From Aplidium turbinatum (lineage: Eukaryota; Chordata; Ascidiacea; Aplousobranchia; Polyclinidae), in the NCBI GenBank assembly GCA_918807975.1, contig OU964922.1, positions 15,798,329 to 15,862,328 on the forward strand: a stretch of 64,000 nucleotides of DNA. Direction: 5' to 3'. The position numbers and the translations under genes were made by a program. Numbering within the stretch: the first letter of the stretch is position 1; every line of letters begins with the position of its first letter. Under the pieces are notes generated by a model. It worked only from the letters and a program-made list of their open reading frames with translations. It did no database searches and had not been told where the DNA came from. This document shows positions 1 through 13,500 of the stretch, piece after piece.

Positions 1-3000
1 ATTTTTTTTTGCGAAGCTGTCTAATTCTTTTTGTTTGAAACTAACGTCATTAAAAATTGTCTAAGAAAGTTTTTTCACGTACTAAAAGTGAAAATTATTG
101 AAAAAAATTTTCTTTTCAAAAAAATTTTTCCAAGACATTTCATACAGTGAAAAATAATTTTGTTTTGCGAAACTGTCTAATACTTTTTGTTTGAATCTAA
201 CGTCATTAAAAATTGTCTAAGAAGGCTTTTTTACGTACTAAAAGTGAAAATTATTGAAAAAAATTGTCTTTTCAAAAAAAATTTTTCTAAGACATTTCAT
301 ACAGTGAAAAATAATTTTTTTTTGCGAAGTTGTCTAATTCTTTTTGTTTGAAACTAACGTCATTAAAAATTGTCTAAGAAAGATTTTTTACCTACTAAAA
401 GTGAATTTTATTGAAAAAAATTGTCTTTTCAAAAAAAATTTTTCCAAGACATTTCATACAGTGAAAAATAATTTTTTTTTGCGAAACTGTCTAATTCTTT
501 TTGTTTGAAACTAACGTCATTAAAAATTGTCTAAGAAAGTTTTTTTACGTACTAAAAGTGAAAATTATTGAAAAAAATTTTCTTTTCAAAAAAAATTTTC
601 AAAAATTTTTCTAAGACATTTCATACAGTGAAAAATAATTTTTTTTTGTGAAATTGTCTAATTCTTTTTGTTTGAAACTAACGTCATTAAAAATTGTCTA
701 AGAAAGTTTTTTTACGTACTAAAAGTGAAAATTATTGAAAAAAAATTGTCTTTTCAAAAAAAATTTTTCTAAGACATTTCATACAGTGAAAAATAATTTT
801 TTTTTGCGAAGCTGTCTAATTCTTTTTGTTTGAAACTAACGTCATTAAAAATTGTCTAAGAAAGTTTTTTCACGTACTAAAAGTGAAAGTTATTGAAAAA
901 AATTTTCTTTTCAAAAAAATTTTTCCAAGACATTTCATACAGTGAAAAATAATTTTGTTTTGCGAAACTGTCTAATACTTTTTGTTTGAAACTAACGTCA
1001 TTAAAAATTGTCTAAGAAGGCTTTTTTACGTACTAAAAGTGAAAATTATTGAAAAAAATTGTCTTTTCAAAAAAAATTTTTCTAAGACATTTCATACAGT
1101 GAAAAATAATTTTTTTTTGCGAAGTTGTCTAATTCTTTTTGTTTGAAACTAACGTCATTAAAAATTTTCTAAGAAAGTTTTTTTACCTACTAAAAGTGAA
1201 TTTTATTGAAAAAAATTGTCTTTTCAAAAAAAATTTTTCTAAGACATTTCATACAGTGAAAAATAATTTTTTTTTGCGAAGTTGTCTAATTCTTTTTGTT
1301 TGAAACTAACGTCATTAAAAATTGTCTAAGAAAGTTTTTTTACCTACTAAAAGTGAATTTTATTGAAAAAAATTGTCTTTTCAAAAAAAATTTTTCCAAG
1401 ACATTTCATACAGTGAAAAATAATTTTTTTTTGCGAAACTGTCTAATTCTTTTTGTTTGAAACTAACGTCATTAAAAATTGTCTAAGAAAGTTTTTTTAC
1501 GTACTAAAAGTGAAAATTATTGAAAAAAATTGTCTTTTCAAAAAAAATTTTTCTAAGACATTTCATACAGTGAAAAATAATTTTTTTTTGCGAAGTTGTC
1601 TAATTCTTTTTGTTTGAAACTAACGTCATTAAAAATTGTCTAAGAAAGTTTTTTTACCTACTAAAAGTGAAAATTATTGAAAAAAAATTGTCTTTTCAAA
1701 AAAAAATTTTCTAAGACATTTCATACAGTGAAAAATAATTTTTTTTTGCGAAACTGTCTAATTCTTTTTGTTTGAAACTAACGTCATTAAAAATTGTCTA
1801 AGAAAGTTTTTTTACGTACTAAAAGTGAAAATTATTGAAAAAAATTTTCTTTTCAAAAAAAATTTTCAAAAATTTTTCTAAGACATTTCATACAGTGAAA
1901 AATAATTTTTTTTTGCGAAACTGTCTAATTCTTTTTGTTTGAAACTAACGTCATTAAAAATTGTCTAAGAAAGTTTTTTTACGTACTAAAAGTGAAAATT
2001 ATTGAAAAAAATTTTCTTTTCAAAAAAAATTTTCAAAAATTTTTCTAAGACATTTCATACAGTGAAAAATAATTTTTTTTTGTGAAATTGTCTAATTCTT
2101 TTTGTTTGAAACTAACGTCATTAAAAATTGTCTAAGAAAGTTTTTTTACGTACTAAAAGTGAAAATTATTGAAAAAAAATTGTCTTTTTAAAAAAAATTT
2201 TTCTAACACTTTTCATACAGTGAAAAATAATTTTTTTTTGCGAAGCTGTCTAATTCTTTTTGTTTGAAACTAACGTCATTAAAAATTGTCTAAGAAAGTT
2301 TTTTCACGTACTAAAAGTGAAAATTATTGAAAAAAATTTTCTTTTCAAAAAAATTTTTCCAAGACATTTCATACAGTGAAAAATAATTTTGTTTTGCGAA
2401 ACTGTCTAATACTTTTTGTTTGAAACCAACGTCATTAAAAATTGTCTAAGAAAGTTTTTTTACGTACTAAAAGTGAAAATTATTGAAAAAAATTGTCTTT
2501 TCAAAAAAAATTTTTCTAAGACATTTCATACAGTGAAAAATAATTTTTTTTTGCGAAGTTGTCTAATTCTTTTTGTTTGAAACTAACGTCATTAAAAATT
2601 GTCTAAGAAAGTTTTTTTACCTACTAAAAGTGAAAATTATTGAAAAAAAATTGTCTTTTCAAAAAAAAATTTTCTAAGACATTTCATACAGTGAAAAATA
2701 ATTTTTTTTTGCGAAACTGTCTAATTCTTTTTGTTTGAAACTAACGTCATTAAAAATTGTCTAAGAAAGTTTTTTTACGTACTAAAAGTGAAAATTATTG
2801 AAAAAAATTTTCTTTTCAAAAAAGATTTTCAAAAATTTTTCTAAGACATTTCATACAGTGAAAAATAATTTTTTTTTGCGAAACTGTCTAATTCTTTTTG
2901 TTTGAAACTAACGTCATTAAAAATTGTCTAAGAAAGTTTTTTTACGTACTAAAAGTGAAAATTATTGAAAAAAATTTTCTTTTCAAAAAAAATTTTCAAA

Positions 3001-5736
3001 AATTTTTCTAAGACATTTCATACAGTGAAAAATAATTTTTTTTTGTGAAATTGTCTAATTCTTTTTGTTTGAAACTAACGTCATTAAAAATTGTCTAAGA
3101 AAGTTTTTTTACGTACTAAAAGTGAAAATTATTGAAAAAAAATTGTCTTTTCAAAAAAAATTTTTCTAAGACTTTTCATACGGTGAAAAATAATTTTTTT
3201 TTGCGAAGCTGTCTAATTCTTTTTGTTTGAAACTAACGTCATTAAAAATTGTCTAAGAAAGTTTTTTCACGTACTAAAAGTGAAAATTATTGAAAAAAAT
3301 TTTCTTTTCAAAAAAATTTTTCCAAGACATTTCATACAGTGAAAAATAATTTTGTTTTGCGAAACTGTCTAATACTTTTTGTTTGAATCTAACGTCATTA
3401 AAAATTGTCTAAGAAGGCTTTTTTACGTACTAAAAGTGAAAATTATTGAAAAAAATTGTCTTTTCAAAAAAAATTTTTCTAAGACATTTCATACAGTGAA
3501 AAATAATTTTTTTTTGCGAAGTTGTCTAATTCTTTTTGTTTGAAACTAACGTCATTAAAAATTGTCTAAGAAAGTTTTTTTACCTACTAAAAGTGAATTT
3601 TATTGAAAAAAATTGTCTTTTCAAAAAAAATTTTTCCAAGACATTTCATACAGTGAAAAATAATTTTTTTTTGCGAAACTGTCTAATTCTTTTTGTTTGA
3701 AACTAACGTCATTAAAAATTGTCTAAGAAAGTTTTTTTACGTACTAAAAGTGAAAATTATTGAAAAAAATTGTCTTTTCAAAAAAAATTTTTCTAAGACA
3801 TTTCATACAGTGAAAAATAATTTTTTTTTGCGAAGTTGTCTAATTCTTTTTGTTTGAAACTAACGTCATTAAAAATTGTCTAAGAAAGTTTTTTTACGTA
3901 CTAAAAGTGAAAATTATTGAAAAAAAATTGTCTTTTCAAAAAAAAATTTTCTAAGACATTTCATACAGTGAAAAATAATTTTTTTTTGCGAAACTGTCTA
4001 ATTCTTTTTGTTTGAAACTAACGTCATTAAAAATTGTCTAAGAAAGTTTTTTTACGTACTAAAAGTGAAAATTATTGAAAAAAATTGTCTTTTCAAAAAA
4101 AATTTTTCTAAGACATTTCATACAGTGAAAAATAATTTTTTTTTGCGAAACTGTCTAATTCTTTTTGTTTGAAACTAACGTCATTAAAAATTGTCTAAGA
4201 AAGTTTTTTTACGTACTAAAAGTGAAAATTATTGAAAAAAAATTGTCTTTTCAAAAAAAACTTTTCTAAGACATTTCATACAGTGAAAAATAATTTTTTT
4301 TTGCGAAACTGTCTAATTCTTTTTGTTTGAAACTAACGTCATTAAAAATTGTCTAAGAAAGTTTTTTTACGTACTAAAAGTGAAAATTATTGAAAAAAAT
4401 TTTCTTTTCAAAAAAAATTTTCAAAAATTTTTCTAAGACTTTTCATACAGTGAAAAATAATTTTTTTTTGCGAAACTGTCTAATTCTTTTTGTTTGAAAC
4501 TAACGTCATTAAAAATTGTCTAAGAAAGTTTTTTTACGTACTAAAAGTGAAAATTATTGAAAAAAATTTTCTTTTCAAAAAAAATTTTCAAAAATTTTTC
4601 TAAGACATTTCATACAGTGAAAAATAATTTTTTTTTGTGAAATTGTCTAATTCTTTTTGTTTGAAACTAACGTCATTAAAAATTGTCTAAGAAAGTTTTT
4701 TTACGTACTAAAAGTGAAAATTATTGAAAAAAAATTGTCTTTTCAAAAAAAATTTTTCTAAGACATTTCATACAGTGAAAAATAATTTTTTTTTGCGAAG
4801 CTGTCTAATTCTTTTTGTTTGAAACTAACGTCATTAAAAATTGTCTAAGAAAGTTTTTTCACGTACTAAAAGTGAAAATTATTGAAAAAAATTTTCTTTT
4901 CAAAAAAATTTTTCCAAGACATTTCATACCGTGAAAAATAATTTTGTTTTGCGAAACTGTCTAATACTTTTTGTTTGAAACTAACGTCATTAAAAATTGT
5001 CTAAGAAGGCTTTTTTACGTACTAAAAGTGAAAATTATTGAAAAAAATTGTCTTTTCAAAAAAAATTTTTCTAAGACATTTCATACAGTGAAAAATAATT
5101 TTTTTTTGCGAAGTTGTCTAATTCTTTTTGTTTGAAACTAACGTCATTAAAAATTGTCTAAGAAAGTTTTTTACCTACTAAAAGTGAATTTTATTGAAAA
5201 AAAATTGTCTTTTCAAAAAAAAATTTTCTAAGACATTTCATACAGTGAAAAATAATTTTTTTTTGCGAAGTTGTCTAATTCTTTTTGTTTGAAACTAACG
5301 TCATTAAAAATTGTCTAAGAAAGTTTTTTTACGTACTAAAAGTGAAAATTATTGAAAAAAATTTTCTTTTCAAAAAAAATTTTCAAAAATTTTTCTAAGA
5401 CATTTCATACAGTGAAAAATAATTTTTTTTTGCGAAACTGTCTAATTCTTTTTGTTTGAAACTAACGTCATTAAAAATTGTCTAAGAAAGTTTTTTTACG
5501 TACTAAAAGTGAAAATTATTGAAAAAAAATTGTCTTTTAAAAAAAACTTTTCTAAGACATTTCATACAGTGAAAAATAATTTTTTTTTGCGAAACTGTCT
5601 AATTTTTTTTGTTTGAAACCAACGTCATTAAAAATTGTCTAAGAAAGTTTTTTTACGTACTAAAAGTGAAAATTATTGAAAAAAATTTTCTTTTCAAAAA
5701 AAATTTTCAAAAATTTTTCTAAGACATTTCATACAG
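1..5736. repeat. AT-rich satellite array, left block (about 157/167-bp monomers)
   Basis: The same unit is repeated head to tail without interruption, about 36 copies. Landmarks in every monomer are GAAACTAACGTCATT, TTGTCTAAGAAAG, ACGTACTAAAAGTGAAAA and CATTTCATACAGTG. Distances between successive GAAACTAACG landmarks at 37, 193, 350, 507, 674 and 832 are 156, 157, 157, 167 and 158. There are therefore two length classes; the longer has an extra AAAATTTTCA-type segment before TTTCTAAGAC. GC is about 20% (about 32 G/C in a 157-bp monomer). Variant markers recur at long range: GAATCTAACG at 193 and again at 3385, about 3.19 kb apart, which implies higher-order structure. No coding function is seen; the block ends at CATTTCATACAG. 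Confidence 0.97.
5724..5736. repeat. 13-bp direct repeat, left flank of the 695-bp array
   Basis: ACATTTCATACAG stands immediately left of the 695-bp tandem array and again immediately right of it at 9456-9468. Removing the intervening sequence and one copy restores the satellite monomer in phase, as expected of a target-site duplication. The motif is part of every monomer, so homology-driven exchange is an alternative. Confidence 0.6.
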
Positions 5737-8700
5737 AAAATAAATAAATAAATATAAATGGAAATACTAATGGAAGAAAACCGGTTCCATAACATAAATT
5801 TATCTTATTGAAATACTATTGTGTGTGTTAGCCTGGTCAAATGTTTTAAGGTTCAGACCAAGGAAAAAAAGCTATTGATTTATTTTCTTAGTGATATTGC
5901 TTTCTGTATTAGGTAGATCGCCCATTTGAGGATGTGTCATAGTACCAGATCACCTTTTTCAGTTGGTTTTTCCCATTTTTGATCATAGATATGGTTTTTA
6001 TAGTTTTTCCTAACCTTGTCACCTATTCTGCCGCATTGATTGCTTTAAATTTTTGCACAATTGCAAGTTTAGCATGATGATGTAATAGAAGCATTTATTC
6101 TAGATTTCACCGACATAGTATTTCTATAATCCTCTGCTTAGTAAATTTTATTTGAATTTTCAAGCGTTTGCCGTTATAGCCTACTTGCTCAAGCTAAGTC
6201 AAATTGAAATTACAATATTCGATAGTTGCGTTTTGCTTAAACTATGAAGAGAAGAAACGGCAGAAATAAAGAATGAATATGAAGGATTGGAGGTCATGAA
6301 CAGTTTTATTTATTTATTAATTTGTAATTTTTCGTTTGTTTTTGGTCCATTTATGCTGACATCTATTGATATTGTAGGCTAATTCTTATTTCGACTCAGT
6401 TGTGCTGACATCTATTGATGTAGGCTAATTTTTATTTCGACTCAGTTATGCTGAAGATTCCTAATGGAAGAAAACCGGTTCCATAACATAAATTTATCTT
6501 ATTGAAATACTATTGTGTGTGTTAGCCTGGTCAAATGTTTTAAGGTTCAGACCAAGGAAAAAAAGCTATTGATTTATTTTCTTAGTGATATTGCTTTCTG
6601 TATTAGGTAGATCGCCCATTTGAGGATGTGTCATAGTACCAGATCACCTTTTTCAGTTGGTTTTTCCCATTTTTGATCATAGATATGGTTTTTATAGTTT
6701 TTCCTAACCTTGTCACCTATTCTGCCGCATTGATTGCTTTAAATTTTTGCACAATTGCAAGTTTAGCATGATGATGTAATAGAAGCATTTATTCTAGATT
6801 TCACCGACATAGTATTTCTATAATCCTCTGCTTAGTAAATTTTATTTGAATTTTCAAGCGTTTGCCGTTATAGCCTACTTGCTCAAGCTAAGTCAAATTG
6901 AAATTACAATATTCGATAGTTGCGTTTTGCTTAAACTATGAAGAGAAGAAAAGGCAGAAATAAAGAATGAATATGAAGGATTGGAGGTCATGAACAGTTT
7001 TATTTATTTTATTAATTTGTAATTTTTCGTTTGTTTTTGGTCCATTTATGCTGACATCTATTGATATTGTAGGCTAATTCTTATTTCGACTCAGTTGTGC
7101 TGACATCTATTGATGTAGGCTAATTTTTATTTCGACTCAGTTATGCTGAAGATTCCTAATGGAAGAAAACCGGTTCCATAACATAAATTTATCTTATTGA
7201 AATACTATTGTGTGTGTTAGCCTGGTCAAATGTTTTAAGGTTCAGACCAAGGAAAAAAAGCTATTGATTTATTTTCTTAGTGATATTGCTTTCTGTATTA
7301 GGTAGATCGCCCATTTGAGGATGTGTCATAGTACCAGATCACCTTTTTCAGTTGGTTTTTCCCATTTTTGATCATAGATATGGTTTTTATAGTTTTTCCT
7401 AACCTTGTCACCTATTCTGCCGCATTGATTGCTTTAAATTTTTGCACAATTGCAAGTTTAGCATGATGATGTAATAGAAGCATTTATTCTAGATTTCACC
7501 GACATAGTATTTCTATAATCCTCTGCTTAGTAAATTTTATTTGAATTTTCAAGCGTTTGCCGTTATAGCCTACTTGCTCAAGCTAAGTCAAATTGAAATT
7601 ACAATATTCGATAGTTGCGTTTTGCTTAAACTATGAAGAGAAGAAAAGGCAGAAATAAAGAATGAATATGAAGGATTGGAGGTCATGAACAGTTTTATTT
7701 ATTTTATTAATTTGTAATTTTTCGTTTGTTTTTGGTCCATTTATGCTGACATCTATTGATATTGTAGGCTAATTCTTATTTCGACTCAGTTGTGCTGACA
7801 TCTATTGATGTAGGCTAATTTTTATTTCGACTCAGTTATGCTGAAGATTCCTAATGGAAGAAAACCGGTTCCATAACATAAATTTATCTTATTGAAATAC
7901 TATTGTGTGTGTTAGCCTGGTCAAATGTTTTAAGGTTCAGACCAAGGAAAAAAAGCTATTGATTTATTTTCTTAGTGATATTGCTTTCTGTATTAGGTAG
8001 ATCGCCCATTTGAGGATGTGTCATAGTACCAGATCACCTTTTTCAGTTGGTTTTTCCCATTTTTGATCATAGATATGGTTTTTATAGTTTTTCCTAACCT
8101 TGTCACCTATTCTGCCGCATTGATTGCTTTAAATTTTTGCACAATTGCAAGTTTAGCATGATGATGTAATAGAAGCATTTATTCTAGATTTCACCGACAT
8201 AGTATTTCTATAATCCTCTGCTTAGTAAATTTTATTTGAATTTTCAAGCGTTTGCCGTTATAGCCTACTTGCTCAAGCTAAGTCAAATTGAAATTACAAT
8301 ATTCGATAGTTGCGTTTTGCTTAAACTATGAAGAGAAGAAAAGGCAGAAATAAAGAATGAATATGAAGGATTGGAGGTCATGAACAGTTTTATTTATTTT
8401 TTAATTTGTAATTTTTCGTTTGTTTTTGGTCCATTTATGCTGACATCTATTGATATTGTAGGCTAATTCTTATTTCGACTCAGTTGTGCTGACATCTATT
8501 GATGTAGGCTAATTTTTATTTCGACTCAGTTATGCTGAAGATTCCTAATGGAAGAAAACCGGTTCCATAACATAAATTTATCTTATTGAAATACTATTGT
8601 GTGTGTTAGCCTGGTCAAATGTTTTAAGGTTCAGACCAAGGAAAAAAAGCTATTGATTTATTTTCTTAGTGATATTGCTTTCTGTATTAGGTAGATCGCC

Positions 8701-9455
8701 CATTTGAGGATGTGTCATAGTACCAGATCACCTTTTTCAGTTGGTTTTTCCCATTTTTGATCATAGATATGGTTTTTATAGTTTTTCCTAACCTTGTCAC
8801 CTATTCTGCCGCATTGATTGCTTTAAATTTTTGCACAATTGCAAGTTTAGCATGATGATGTAATAGAAGCATTTATTCTAGATTTCACCGACATAGTATT
8901 TCTATAATCCTCTGCTTAGTAAATTTTATTTGAATTTTCAAGCGTTTGCCGTTATAGCCTACTTGCTCAAGCTAAGTCAAATTGAAATTACAATATTCGA
9001 TAGTTGCGTTTTGCTTAAACTATGAAGAGAAGAAAAGGCAGAAATAAAGAATGAATATGAAGGATTGGAGGTCATGAACAGTTTTATTTATTTTATTAAT
9101 TTGTAATTTTTCGTTTGTTTTTGGTCCATTTATGCTGACATCTATTGATATTGTAGGCTAATTCTTATTTCGACTCAGTTGTGCTGACATCTATTGATGT
9201 AGGCTAATTTTTATTTCGACTCAGTTATGCTGAAGATTCCTAATGGAAGAAAACCGGTTCCATAACATAAATTTATCTTATTGAAATACTATTGTGTGTG
9301 TTAGCCTGGTCAAATGTTTTAAGGTTCAGACCAAGGAAAAAAAGCTATTGATTTATTTTCTTAGTGATATTGCTTTCTGTATTAGGTAGATCGCCCATTT
9401 GAGGATGTGTCATAGTACCAGATCACCTTTTTCAGTTGGTTTTTCCCATTTTTGA
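5737..9455. repeat. Tandem array of 695-bp units inserted in the satellite
   Basis: The landmark TGGAAGAAAACCGGTTCC occurs at 5771, 6465, 7160, 7855, 8549 and 9244, spaced 694, 695, 695, 694 and 695. There are five full units and one partial unit that stops at TTTTTGA (9455). Units are almost identical. Differences seen are AAACGGCAG versus AAAAGGCAG in the first unit and a one-to-two-base length change in a TATTTATTTTATTAAT tract. Each unit contains a degenerate internal duplication of about 48 bp (TGCTGACATCTATTGAT...TTTCGACTCAGTT). The left edge begins with a short (AAAT)n tract. I see no ORF of note, no terminal inverted repeat and no similarity to the surrounding satellite. Origin unknown. 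Confidence 0.95.
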
Positions 9456-9468
9456 ACATTTCATACAG
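9456..9468. repeat. 13-bp direct repeat, right flank of the 695-bp array
   Basis: Second copy of ACATTTCATACAG, pairing with 5724-5736. From here the satellite monomer resumes in correct phase (TGAAAAATAATTTT...). Confidence 0.6.
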
Positions 9469-10559
9469 TGAAAAATAATTTTATTTTGCAAAACTGTCTA
9501 ATTCTTTTTGTTTGAAACTAACGTCATTAAAAATTGTCTAAGAAAGCTTTTTGACGTACTAAAAGTGAAAATTATTGAAAAAAATTTTCTTTTAAAAAAA
9601 CATTTTCAAAAATTTTTCTAAGACATTTCATACAGTGAAAAATAATTTTTTTTTGCGAAGCTGTCTAATTCTTTTTGTTTGAAACTAACGTCATTAAAAA
9701 TTGTCTAAGAAAGTTTTTTTACGTACTAAAAGTGAAAATTATTGAAAAAAATTTTCTTTTCAAAAAAAATTTTCCAAGACATTTCATACAGTGAAAAATA
9801 ATTTTGTTTTGCGAAACTGTCTAATTCTTTTTGTTTGAAACTAACGTCATTAAAAATTGTCTAAGAAGGCTTTTTTACGTACTAAAAGTGAAAATTATTG
9901 AAAAAAATTGTCTTTTCAAAAAAAACTTTTCTAAGACATTTCATACAGTGAAAAATAATTTTTTTTTGCGAAACTGTCTAATTCTTTTTGTTTGAAACTA
10001 ACGTCATTAAAAATTGTCTAAGAAAGTTTTTTTACGTACTAAAAGTGAAAATTATTGAAAAAAATTTTCTTTTCAAAAAAAATTTTCAAAAATTTTTCTA
10101 AGACATTTCATACAGTGAAAAATAATTTTTTTTTGCGAAACTGTCTAATTCTTTTTGTTTGAAACTAACGTCATTAAAAATTGTCTAAGAAATTTTTTTT
10201 ACGTACTAAAAGTGAAAATTATTGAAAAAAATTGTCTTTTCAAAAAAAATTTTCAAAAATTTTTCTAAGACATTTCATACAGTGAAAAATAATTTTTTTT
10301 TTGTGAAATTGTCTAATTCTTTTTGTTTGAAACTAACGTCATTAAAAATTGTCTAAGAAAGTTTTTTTACGTACTAAAAGTGAAAATTATTGAAAAAAAA
10401 TTGTCTTTTCAAAAAAAATTTTTCTAAGACATTTCACACAGTGAAAAATAATTTTTTTTTGCGAAACTGTCTAATTCTTTTTGTTTGAAACTAACGTCAT
10501 TAAAAATTGTCTAAGAAAGTTTTTTACGTACTAAAAGTGAAAATTATTGAAAAAAATTT

Positions 10560-13500
10560 TCTTTTCAATAAAAATTTTCAAAAATTTTTCTAAGACATTT
10601 CATACAGTGAAAAATAATTTTTTTTTGCGAAACTGTCTAATTCTTTTTGTTTGAAACTAACGTCATTAAAAATTGTCTAAGAAAGTTTTTTTACGTGCTA
10701 AAAGTGAATTTTATTGAAAAAAATTTTCTTTTTAAAAAAAAAACTTTCCAAGACATTTCATACAGTGAAAAATAATTTTTTTTTGCGAAATTGTCTAATT
10801 CGTTTTGTTTGAAACTAACGTCATTAAAAATTGTCTAAGAAAGTTTTTTTACGTACTAAAAGTGAAAATTATTGAAAAAAATTGTCTTTTCAAAAACAAT
10901 TTTTCTAAGACATTTCATACAGTGAAAAATAATTTTTTTTTGCGAAACTGTCTAATTCTTTTTGTTTGAAACTAACGTCATTAAAAATTGTCTAAGAAAG
11001 TTTTTTTACGTACTAAAAGTGAAAATTATTGAAAAAAATTTTCTTTTCAATAAAAATTTTCAAAATATTTTCTAAGACATTGCATACAGTGAAAAATAAT
11101 TCTTTTTTTGCGAAACTGTCTAATTCTTTTTGTTTGAAACTAACGTCATTAAAAATTGTCTAAGAAAGTTTTTTTACGTACTAAAAGTGAAAATTATTGA
11201 AAAAAATTTTCTTTTCAAAAAAAAACTTTCCAAGACATTTCATACAGTAAAAAATAATTTTTTTTTGCGAAATTGTCTAATTCTTTTTGTTTGAAACTAA
11301 CGTCATTAAAAATTGTCTAAGAAAGTTTTTTTACCTACTAAAAGTGAAAAATATTGAAAAAAATTTTCTTTTCAAAAAAATTTTTCAAAAACTTTTCTAA
11401 GACATTTCATACAGTGAAAAATAATTTTTTTTTGCGAAATTGTCTAATTCTTTTTGTTTGAAACTAACGTCATTAAAAATTGTCTAAGAAAGTTTTTTTA
11501 CGTACTAAAAGTGAAAATTATTGAAAAAAATTGTCTTTTCAAAAACAATTTTTCTAAGACATTTCATACAGTGAAAAATAATTTTTTTTTGCGAAACTGT
11601 CTAATTCTTTTTGTTTGAAACTAACGTCATTAAAAATTGTCTAAGAAAGTTTTTTTACGTACTAAAAGTGAAAATTATTGAAACAAATTTTTTTTTTAAA
11701 AAGAATTTTTCTAAGACATTTCATACAGTGAAAAATAATTTTTTTTTGCGAAACTGTCTAATTCTTTTTGTTTGAAACTAACGTCATTAAAAATTGTCTA
11801 AGAAAGTTTTTTTACGTACTAAAAGTGAAAATTATTGAAAAAAATTGTCTTTTCAAAAAAATTTTTCAAAAACTTTTCTAAGACATTTCATACAGTGAAA
11901 AATAATTTTTTTTTGCGAAACTGTCTAATTCTTTTTGTTTGAAACTAACGTCATTAAAAATTGTCTAAGAAAGTTTTTTTACGTACTAAAAGTGAAAATT
12001 ATTGAAAAAAAATTGTCTTTTAAAAAAAAACTTTTCTAAGACATTTCATACAGTGAAAAATAATTTTTTTTTGCGAAACTGTCTAATTCTTTTTGTTTGA
12101 AACTAACGTCATTAAAAATTGTCTAAGAAAGTTTTTTTACGTACTAAAAGTGAAAATTATTGAAAAAAATTTTCTTTTAAAAAAAAATTTTCAAAAATTT
12201 TTCTAAGACATTTCATACAGTGAAAAATAATTTTTTTTTGCGAAGCTGTCTAATTCTTTTTGTTTGAAACTAACGTCATTAAAAATTGTCTAAGAAAGTT
12301 TTTTTACGTACTAAAAGTGAAAATTATTGAAAAAAATTGTCTTTTCAAAAAAATTTTTCCAAGACATTTCATACAGTGAAAAATAATTTTGTTTTGCGAA
12401 ACTGTCTAATTCTTTTTGTTTGAAACTAACGTCATTAAAAATTGTCTAAGAAGGCTTTTTTACGTACTAAAAGTGAAAATTATTGAAAAAAATTGTCTTT
12501 TCAAAAAAAAATTTTCTAAGACATTTCATACAGTGAAAAATAATTTTTTTTTGCGAAACTGTCTAATTCCTTTTGTTTGAAACTAACGTCATTAAAAATT
12601 GTCTAAGAAAGTTTTTTTACGTACTAAAAGTGAAAATAATTGAAAAAAATTTTCTTTTCAAAAAGAATTTTTCTAAGACATTTCATACAGTGAAAAATAA
12701 TTTTTTTTTGCGAAACTGTCTAATTCTTTTTGTTTGAAACTAACGTCATTAAAAATTGTCTAAGAAAGTTTTTTTACGTACTAAAAGTGAAAATTATTGA
12801 AAAAAAATTGTCTTTTCAAAAAAAACTTTTCTAAGACATTTCATACAGTGAAAAATAATTTTTTTTTGCGAAACTGTCTAATTCTTTTTGTTTGAAACTA
12901 ACGTCATTAAAAATTGTCTAAGAAAGTTTTTTTACGTACTAAAAGTGAAAATTATTGAAAAAAATTTTCTTTTCAAAAAAAATTTTCAAAAATTTTTCTA
13001 AGACATTTCATACAGTGAAAAATAATTTTTTTTTGCGAAACTGTCTAATTCTTTTTGTTTGAAACTAACGTCATTAAAAATTGTCTAAGAAATTTTTTTT
13101 ACGTACTAAAAGTGAAAATTATTGAAAAAAATTGTCTTTTCAAAAAAAATTTTCAAAAATTTTTCTAAGACATTTCATACAGTGAAAAATAATTTTTTTT
13201 TGCGAAACTGTCTAATTCTTTTTGTTTGAAACTAACGTCATTAAAAATTGTCTAAGAAAGTTTTGTTACGTACTAAAAGAGAAAATTATTGAAAAAAATT
13301 GTCTTTTCAAAAAAAATTTTTCTAAGACATTTCATACAGTGAAAAATAATTTTTTTTTGCGAAACTGTCTAATTCTTTTTGTTTGAAACTAACGTCATTA
13401 AAAATTGTCTAAGAAAGTTTTTTTACGTACTAAAAGTGAAAATTATTGAAAAAAATTTTCTTTTCAAAAAAAATTTTTCTAAGACATTTCATACAGTGAA

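Noticed and set aside
5737-9455. Coding or LTR-type origin of the 695-bp unit
   Set aside because: No meaningful ORF, and no TG...CA terminal pair or primer-binding-like site; repeats are continuous tandem units rather than two ends of an element.
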